A stretch of DNA of 36,767 nucleotides, from NCBI GenBank assembly GCA_034429695.1, contig DAOUGC010000093.1:1-36767 (forward strand), given 5' to 3'. Positions within the stretch are counted from its first letter, which is position 1; each line of letters begins with the position of its first letter. This DNA is from DAOUGC01 sp034429695. Lineage in GTDB: Bacteria; Chloroflexota; Anaerolineae; Anaerolineales; Anaerolineaceae. Positions 31,025 through 36,767 of the stretch are shown piece after piece. The notes beneath the pieces are model-generated. The model worked only from the letters and a program-made list of their open reading frames with translations, was not told the origin of the DNA and made no database searches. The translations under genes were made by a program, and so were the position numbers.

Positions 31025-34000
31025 ATGGAAGATCAAATTGAGATAACCACCGGTATGAATACCGATAAACAAGACACTGCCGCTCGACCTGCCTGGCTGG
31101 GGAAAGCGGTGGTTGTGCTGCTGCTGATCAGTGTGCTGCTGGTGGGGGCATATTTCCGCCTGAGTGGGCTCGATTGGGATGATGACTTGCATCTTCATCC
31201 TGATGAGCGTTTTATGACCATGGTGGCATCCTCAATTTCATCTCCACAGGGCCAGGGCGAATATTTTGACACTTCCCGTTCATCCTTGAACCCGCACAAT
31301 GTGGGGTATGGGTTTTACGTATATGGAACCCTGCCGTTGTTCATGGTGCGCCATGTGGCTGAACTGATCAACCAGACCGGATATTCGCAGATCCATCTGG
31401 TGGGGCGGGTGCTTTCCACCGTTGCCGATCTGGTATCAGTGTTGTTTGTTTTTCTGATTGCCCAGCGATTGTTCCGCAGCACCCGTCTGGCATTGTTGGG
31501 TGCGCTGGCGTACGCTGCCGCCGTCCTGCCCATTCAGCTTTCGCATTTTTTCACTGTGGATACTTTTGCAAATTGCTTTACCATGATGGGCATTTACTTC
31601 GCCGTGCGGGTTGCCACCAGGGAGGAAGTTGCCACAAACCAGCCCACCGATGGATACCGGTATCTTTACAGGAACTGGCGCGGCATCGGTGATTATTTGC
31701 TGTTCGGGCTGGCTCTGGGTCTGGCGCTGGCCTCCAAAGTCAGCACAGCTCCCCTGGCATTGATGGTGGTGCTGGCGGCATGGTTGGCGTGGAAACGGAA
31801 TCATCAGGAGGATGAGCCGGCAACTGGATGGCTGGTGTTGCGCAACCTGGCGCTGGCAGCGCTCACCGCTCTGCTGGTGTTCCGCATATTCCAGCCGTAT
31901 GCCTTCAGCGGCCCCGGATTTTTTGGCGTTGCCCCCAACCCGAAATGGATCGCCAATTTGCAGGATCTGAGCAATCAATCTGGCGGTGATAATGATTTCC
32001 CGCCTGCGCTTCAGTGGGCGCGCCGGCCGATCACTTTTGCCTTCGAGAACATGGTCCGCTGGGGGTTGGGTCTTCCGCTTGGAATTGCCGCATGGGCGGC
32101 GTTCTTGTGGATGGGGTGGACTTACCTGCGCGATTGGTTGAAATCCCGCCGCGAAGGTTCCATTTGGGTCATTCCTCCTTCTGTTCTGATCTGGGTGTGG
32201 ACCCTGGTTTACTTTGCCTGGCAGTCCTCCATATTTTCGCGCGCCATGCGCTACCAGTTGCCGGTGTATCCCACCCTGGCAATTATGGCAGGTTGGGGCA
32301 TTTACAAGTTGTGGCAGCACAGCAGGGAAGTTGCCCGGCGCAGGCTGGCATGGCAGATGGTCGCGGTGCTCACCGGTTTGGTCGTGCTTGGTTCGAGCGT
32401 GGGCTGGGCGTATGCCTTCTCGCGTATTTATACGCGTCCGGCAACCCGCCTGGCAGCCAGTGAGTGGGTGTACCAAAATGTGCCGGCTGCCTTTAATTTG
32501 CAGGTGGAAACCCCGGAAGGAACGGTAAACCAACCGGCAGCTTTCCGGCAGGGATATACGCTGACGGCATCCACCCCGTGGGTGGTGGGTTTTATCCCCG
32601 GTGAAACGGGAACGCTGCAAAGTCTCAGCCTGGCGCAAGTCAAAAAAACCTTACCCCAGGGTGGCGTGATCACCCTGATGGCGTCCGTCAGTCTGCCGGA
32701 CGGCAGCGTATTGACCACGGGCATGTTGGTCAACGAGTTCATCAGCGAGAGCGACAATCAGGGGGCGACCTACGAGGTGGCCTTCGCGCAACCATTCCAG
32801 CTAACCGGTGGGCAGGCGTATATATTCACCTTGCAGGTGCTGGAGGATACCGCCAGCCTTGAGATCATGGGGGCGGCAGGACTCAAAATGACGGCAGCCG
32901 ATGGGGGCGTGTTGTCGGTGGCGCTGCCCGACCCCGTGTATGCTGTTCGTCCAGGCCAACCGTTTGCCGGGACTTTCAATGCCGTGGTTGATGGAACGGT
33001 GGACGAGGTGTTTGTGCCCCACCTGGTTGCATGGAACCCCGGTCAGGAACCTTTGACAGCCACATTGACCATCAGTGGGATGGTCAATGGTGAATCGGTA
33101 CAATCCAGTGCCGAAGTGCGGGATGGTTTCCATGCACAGGATGACCCGCGTGGTGAGGCCTACACCTTCCGGTTGGAGCCGCCGCTGAAGATCGAGAAGG
33201 GGCAAACATATTCGGTGGCCCTGTCAGTGGGCGGCGAAACAGGAACCCTGGCTGCTTATGGCAGCTCGCAGGCAAAGGAAAGCTCATGGGATGACGCCAT
33301 TCCGTACGGGCTTGGATCATATTCACCCTTTGACTACTGGACCGGGTTGTATCGCAGTGAGCACAATCTGGAGATGTACTGGGACGATAACGAGGTCAAG
33401 CGGGAACGCTTTGTCGACATTCTTAACCGTTCGGATTACATCTTCATCACCTCCAACCGGCAGTGGGGAACCACTCCGCGTGTGCCTGAACGTTATCCAC
33501 TGGCAACCGCTTTTTACCGCATGTTGATTGGCTGCCCTGCAGCGGATGATATTCTTGACTGCTATCGTGAAGCACAACCAGGCATGTACACCGGAGAACT
33601 GGGCTTTGAACTGGTCAGCGTTTTTACGTCCGAGCCTGCCATCGGGCCATGGGAAATTAATACCCAGTATGCTGAAGAGCCGTTTACTGTGTACGATCAT
33701 CCCAAGGTGCTGATCTTTAAGAAAAGCGACGATTATGATCCGGCGCAGGTTCGCGCTGAGCTGGGCGAGGTGGACTTAACCAAAGTGGTGCATCTGCTGC
33801 CCGGTCAGGCGGATCAATACACGGGTGATTTGATGCTGCCTGCAGATCGTCTGGCTGAACACCGCAGCGGTGGCACATGGGCGGATATCTTCAATACAGA
33901 CGCCCTCTACAATCGGTACCCGGCGCTGGCGCTGGTGATCTGGTATCTGGTCATTACGTTAATTGGTTGGGTGATGTACCCCACGGTGCGCATGGGTTTC

Positions 34001-36355
34001 CGCGGCTTGCCCGACCGTGGCTACCCTGTATCGCGCCTGGTGGGGCTGCTGGTGTTCGCATGGTTGGTGTGGCTGGCCGGGTCGGCGCGCATTCCGTTCT
34101 CAAAAGTAACCATCAGTATGGTGTTCCTGGTGCTGGTTGTGTTTAACGGGGTCCTGTTTGCCCTGCAACGTGAAGAAATAATGCAGGAATTGCGTGAACG
34201 CAAACGTTATTTCATGATGGTTGAATTGATATCGCTGGTGTTCTTTACCTTCTTCCTGCTGATCCGGCTGGGAAACCCCGATTTGTGGCATCCGGCAAAG
34301 GGCGGCGAGAAGCCAATGGATATGTCGTATCTGAATGCTGTGATTAAGAGTACCAGCTTCCCGCCATACGATCCGTGGTTCGCAGGTGGGTATCTGAATT
34401 ATTACTATTATGGTTTTGTGCTGGTTGCTGTACCGATCAAGTGGCTTGGAATTGTACCTTCCATTGCTTACAACCTGTTTCTGCCAACCTTCTTCTCGTT
34501 TGGGGCGCTTGGCGCGTTTTGTGTTGGTTGGAACCTGATAACCGCCACCAGATCCCGGGGGGGACAACTTGAGGAGGAAAACCGCTGGTTGGGTCTGCCT
34601 GCCTGGCCGTTAATTGGCGGTTTGATTTCTTCACTGGCGATGATGGTGATTGGCAATCTGGGCACGGTGCGCATGTTGTGGCATGGGTTGATCAAACTGG
34701 TTGCAGCCGAACCGGTGGAGAGCATTGGGTTCTTTGAGCGCATTCCCTACACCTTCCAGGGTCTGATCAAGCTGCTGGGCGGCGCTGGTATGCCCTACGG
34801 CTCAGGCGACTGGTACTGGATCCCCAGCCGCACCATCCCGGGTGAACCGATCACGGAGTTCCCGTTCTTCACGTTCCTGTACGCAGACCCGCACGCCCAT
34901 CTGTTTGCACTGCCGTTGACCGTGGCTGCGGTTGCATTTGCGCTGTCGGTGCTCCTTGGCCGCTGGCAGTGGGGGGACGGGCAGGGCCGTAACCGTTGGC
35001 TCCATTTCGGCGTTGCGGTGGCGCTCGGCGCGGTGATCACCGGCGCGCTGCGCCCTGCCAATATTACCGACCAGTATACCTACCTGGTGCTGGCTGCCGT
35101 GGTGGTTTTCTACACCGCTTTCCGGTACTACAAAGTCGGGGAGGGGGAAAACCGGGTATTACCGCGCTGGATGGAAGCGCTTTTTATTGGCCTCGGCGCT
35201 GCTGCCTTGCTGGTGCTGCTTTCACAATTGTTTTACCAGCCGTTCAACACCTGGTATTACCAGAAGTTTGGAGTGGAGTACTGGAAGGGTGACCGCACAC
35301 CGGTTGGTTCGTATTTCACCCACTGGGGATTATTCCTGGTGACGTTGGGTTCATGGTTGATATGGGAAGCCATCGAGTGGATGGATGCAACTCCGCTTTC
35401 CAGATTGAGGAAATTGGCCCCTTACAAGGCAGCCATCCAATCCATGGTGCTGGTGTTGCTGGTTGCCCTGGTTGGCCTGATCCTGATCGGCGCTCCGATT
35501 GCCTTGATGGCGTTACCCCTGCTGGCTTTGGCCGGTGTGTTAATATTGCGCCCTGATTTACCTGAAACCAAGCGCCTGGTGGCGTTCATGGTGGGTACGG
35601 GGTTGTTATTGACCATTGTGGTTGAGCTGTTTGCGGTCAAGAACGATATTGGCCGCATGAATATTGTATTCAAACTATACATGCATGCCTGGACGTTGTT
35701 ATCGCTATCGTCTGCGGCGGGTTTGATGTGGTTAATTCCGGCTGTTGCCCGGCGCTGGACGCCGGTGTGGCGGAACGCATGGCAGGTGGTAATGACCGTG
35801 CTGGTGTTCTCTGCCCTGCTATTCCCGATCACAGCCGGTACCGACAAGGTCACAGACCGGATGACACGCAAGTCACCGCACAGCCTGGACGGCATGACCT
35901 ACATGGCGTATTCCACCTACAGCCAGAGCGGCAAGGATATGCAACTGGCTGAGGATTATTACGCCATCCGCTGGATGCAGGAAAACGTGCAGGGTTCGCC
36001 AGTGATCGTGGAAGCCAATACACCTGAATACCGGTGGGGTTCGCGGTTTACGATTAATACTGGCTTACCGGGCGTGGTGGGCTGGAATTACCATCAACGC
36101 CAGCAACGCGGGATCATTTCCAACGAGCAGGTGACCAGCCGCGTGGATCAGATCGGGGCATTTTACAACACCATCAGCCGTGATGAAGCGCTGGATTTCC
36201 TGCAGAAATATGATGTATCCTATATTGTGGTGGGTCAGCTTGAGCAAGCCGAGTACTCACCAGCCGGTATTTCAAAATTCACAGCCTGGAATGGCGACCT
36301 GTGGGATGAGGTCTACCGCCAGGGCCAGACTGCCATCTACAGGGTGAGGAAATGA
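31025..36355 (+). CDS. GT39-DUF2298 fusion membrane protein, 1776 residues
   Basis: The N-terminal part (about 25-480) is a GT39-like membrane module with the external acidic motif HPDE (58-61) after the first membrane segment. Residues about 490-930 form a large soluble, beta-rich external region that includes two related 95-residue units (about 522-618 and 653-748). The C-terminal part (about 950-1776) is a DUF2298 module with PMDMSYLNAVIKS (about 1097-1109), GGYLNYYYYG (about 1119-1128) and a closing soluble domain. DUF2298 proteins occur mainly in Chloroflexota and archaea and are probable GT-C glycosyltransferases. So this looks like two glycosyltransferase units in one chain. The ribosome site is weak (GAAAG). 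The stop overlaps the next start. Confidence 0.88.
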   Translation: MEDQIEITTGMNTDKQDTAARPAWLGKAVVVLLLISVLLVGAYFRLSGLDWDDDLHLHPDERFMTMVASSISSPQGQGEYFDTSRSSLNPHNVGYGFYVYGTLPLFMVRHVAELINQTGYSQIHLVGRVLSTVADLVSVLFVFLIAQRLFRSTRLALLGALAYAAAVLPIQLSHFFTVDTFANCFTMMGIYFAVRVATREEVATNQPTDGYRYLYRNWRGIGDYLLFGLALGLALASKVSTAPLALMVVLAAWLAWKRNHQEDEPATGWLVLRNLALAALTALLVFRIFQPYAFSGPGFFGVAPNPKWIANLQDLSNQSGGDNDFPPALQWARRPITFAFENMVRWGLGLPLGIAAWAAFLWMGWTYLRDWLKSRREGSIWVIPPSVLIWVWTLVYFAWQSSIFSRAMRYQLPVYPTLAIMAGWGIYKLWQHSREVARRRLAWQMVAVLTGLVVLGSSVGWAYAFSRIYTRPATRLAASEWVYQNVPAAFNLQVETPEGTVNQPAAFRQGYTLTASTPWVVGFIPGETGTLQSLSLAQVKKTLPQGGVITLMASVSLPDGSVLTTGMLVNEFISESDNQGATYEVAFAQPFQLTGGQAYIFTLQVLEDTASLEIMGAAGLKMTAADGGVLSVALPDPVYAVRPGQPFAGTFNAVVDGTVDEVFVPHLVAWNPGQEPLTATLTISGMVNGESVQSSAEVRDGFHAQDDPRGEAYTFRLEPPLKIEKGQTYSVALSVGGETGTLAAYGSSQAKESSWDDAIPYGLGSYSPFDYWTGLYRSEHNLEMYWDDNEVKRERFVDILNRSDYIFITSNRQWGTTPRVPERYPLATAFYRMLIGCPAADDILDCYREAQPGMYTGELGFELVSVFTSEPAIGPWEINTQYAEEPFTVYDHPKVLIFKKSDDYDPAQVRAELGEVDLTKVVHLLPGQADQYTGDLMLPADRLAEHRSGGTWADIFNTDALYNRYPALALVIWYLVITLIGWVMYPTVRMGFRGLPDRGYPVSRLVGLLVFAWLVWLAGSARIPFSKVTISMVFLVLVVFNGVLFALQREEIMQELRERKRYFMMVELISLVFFTFFLLIRLGNPDLWHPAKGGEKPMDMSYLNAVIKSTSFPPYDPWFAGGYLNYYYYGFVLVAVPIKWLGIVPSIAYNLFLPTFFSFGALGAFCVGWNLITATRSRGGQLEEENRWLGLPAWPLIGGLISSLAMMVIGNLGTVRMLWHGLIKLVAAEPVESIGFFERIPYTFQGLIKLLGGAGMPYGSGDWYWIPSRTIPGEPITEFPFFTFLYADPHAHLFALPLTVAAVAFALSVLLGRWQWGDGQGRNRWLHFGVAVALGAVITGALRPANITDQYTYLVLAAVVVFYTAFRYYKVGEGENRVLPRWMEALFIGLGAAALLVLLSQLFYQPFNTWYYQKFGVEYWKGDRTPVGSYFTHWGLFLVTLGSWLIWEAIEWMDATPLSRLRKLAPYKAAIQSMVLVLLVALVGLILIGAPIALMALPLLALAGVLILRPDLPETKRLVAFMVGTGLLLTIVVELFAVKNDIGRMNIVFKLYMHAWTLLSLSSAAGLMWLIPAVARRWTPVWRNAWQVVMTVLVFSALLFPITAGTDKVTDRMTRKSPHSLDGMTYMAYSTYSQSGKDMQLAEDYYAIRWMQENVQGSPVIVEANTPEYRWGSRFTINTGLPGVVGWNYHQRQQRGIISNEQVTSRVDQIGAFYNTISRDEALDFLQKYDVSYIVVGQLEQAEYSPAGISKFTAWNGDLWDEVYRQGQTAIYRVRK

Positions 36356-36767
36356 TCCCGTTCATCGCCTGGTATCTTTTTATTTCGTTGATCGGTTGGG
36401 CTGCCTTCCCGATTGCCTACCGCTTGCTGCCGAACCTGCGTGACCGCGGATTCGCGTTTTCGCGCGCCATCGGTTTGCTTGGTTGGGGATTCATTTTCTT
36501 CCTGCTCGCCTCGCTGCGCATCCTGCCAAATAATCTTTCTGGAGTGCTCACAGCGTTGGTGGTGATGGGATTGATTTCGTGGTGGATGTTGCGTGCGAAT
36601 GGATGGGGGGAGATCAGAGAGTTTTTGCGTGACAACCGCGTCGGCGTGCGCACGGTGGAGATTGTCTTCTTTGTGTCTTTTGCGCTGCTGGCATTATTCC
36701 GCGCTGCCAGCCCCGAGATTGCCGGTACAGAAAAGCCGATGGAAATGGCTTTTATCAATTCCATCCT
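36352..36767 (+). CDS. DUF2298 membrane protein, N-terminal part (3' end outside window)
   Basis: The first 138 residues are visible before the window ends. They have about four hydrophobic segments and match the start of the DUF2298 module of the preceding gene: WYLFISLIGWAAFP parallels WYLVITLIGWVMYP, and EKPMEMAFINSI parallels EKPMDMSYLNAV. The two are therefore paralogues in tandem. The ATG overlaps the stop codon of the fusion gene (ATGA), so translation is coupled. A GTGAGGA sequence lies just upstream. Complete length, and whether it also carries a GT39 module, cannot be seen. Confidence 0.88.
   Translation, partial: MIPFIAWYLFISLIGWAAFPIAYRLLPNLRDRGFAFSRAIGLLGWGFIFFLLASLRILPNNLSGVLTALVVMGLISWWMLRANGWGEIREFLRDNRVGVRTVEIVFFVSFALLALFRAASPEIAGTEKPMEMAFINSI

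Noticed and set aside
1..36767. CRISPR arrays, insertion sequences, phage or defence genes
   Set aside because: No regularly spaced repeats, transposase-like proteins or defence domains were found among the genes read here, and tRNA or rRNA sequences were not recognised.

Overview
The window reads as a chromosomal stretch from a member of the Chloroflexota, most likely class Anaerolineae. This rests on gene content: lipoproteins with NBR1-type Ig domains on Thr/Pro-rich stalks, a TolB-like propeller protein, tandem membrane proteins of the DUF2298 ('YYYYG') type, a mevalonate kinase next to an archaeal-type isopentenyl phosphate kinase, and a TopA with an extra N-terminal zinc ribbon. The assignment is an inference. 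I see no rRNA, tRNA, CRISPR array, insertion sequence or phage gene, and no gene-free stretch longer than about 200 bases.

Layout. (1) 1-8786, all on the minus strand: an envelope block. It holds three lipoproteins that look like tandem paralogues (the first cut by the window edge), two lipid-anchored M23 metallopeptidases, a TolB-like propeller protein, a small unknown protein, a DUF1015 protein and a DegV fatty-acid-binding protein. (2) 8985-17363, plus strand: ffh, rpsP, khpA, rimM, dprA, manC, topA, then an unknown two-pass membrane protein. (3) 17434-21739, minus strand, transcribed as ubiA-type prenyltransferase, mevalonate kinase, isopentenyl phosphate kinase, HD-domain dNTPase, greA. 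A bidirectional terminator separates blocks 2 and 3. (4) 21878-36767, plus strand: tlyA and lepA, then a glycan-assembly block: flippase-like membrane protein, sugar-nucleotide epimerase, GT4 glycosyltransferase, methyltransferase, GT39-type glycosyltransferase, a 1776-residue GT39-DUF2298 fusion and the start of a second DUF2298 protein.

How the genes may work together. Block 3 can supply isoprenoid precursors by the alternative mevalonate route and has a polyprenyl-phosphate phosphoribosyltransferase-like enzyme. Block 4 holds GT-C membrane glycosyltransferases of the kind that use polyprenyl-phosphate sugars, and block 2 has a GDP-mannose synthase. A lipid-carrier-dependent surface glycan system is a reasonable inference. 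Block 1 supplies exported lipoproteins and wall hydrolases.

Regulatory signals. Several start regions carry an extended -10 element (TGnTATAAT-like) or a -10 hexamer 6-9 bases before the start codon with no Shine-Dalgarno sequence, which points to leaderless transcripts (5096 minus, 21739 minus, 22772 plus). Two lipoprotein genes share a TTGACA-17-GAAAAT promoter with an inverted repeat inside the spacer, suggesting a common operator. The most unusual items are these paired promoter-operators, the tandem lipoprotein family with a conserved C-terminal Cys-x-x-Asn-Pro motif, a perfect hairpin inside the rimM start region, and the fusion protein with an internally duplicated beta domain.
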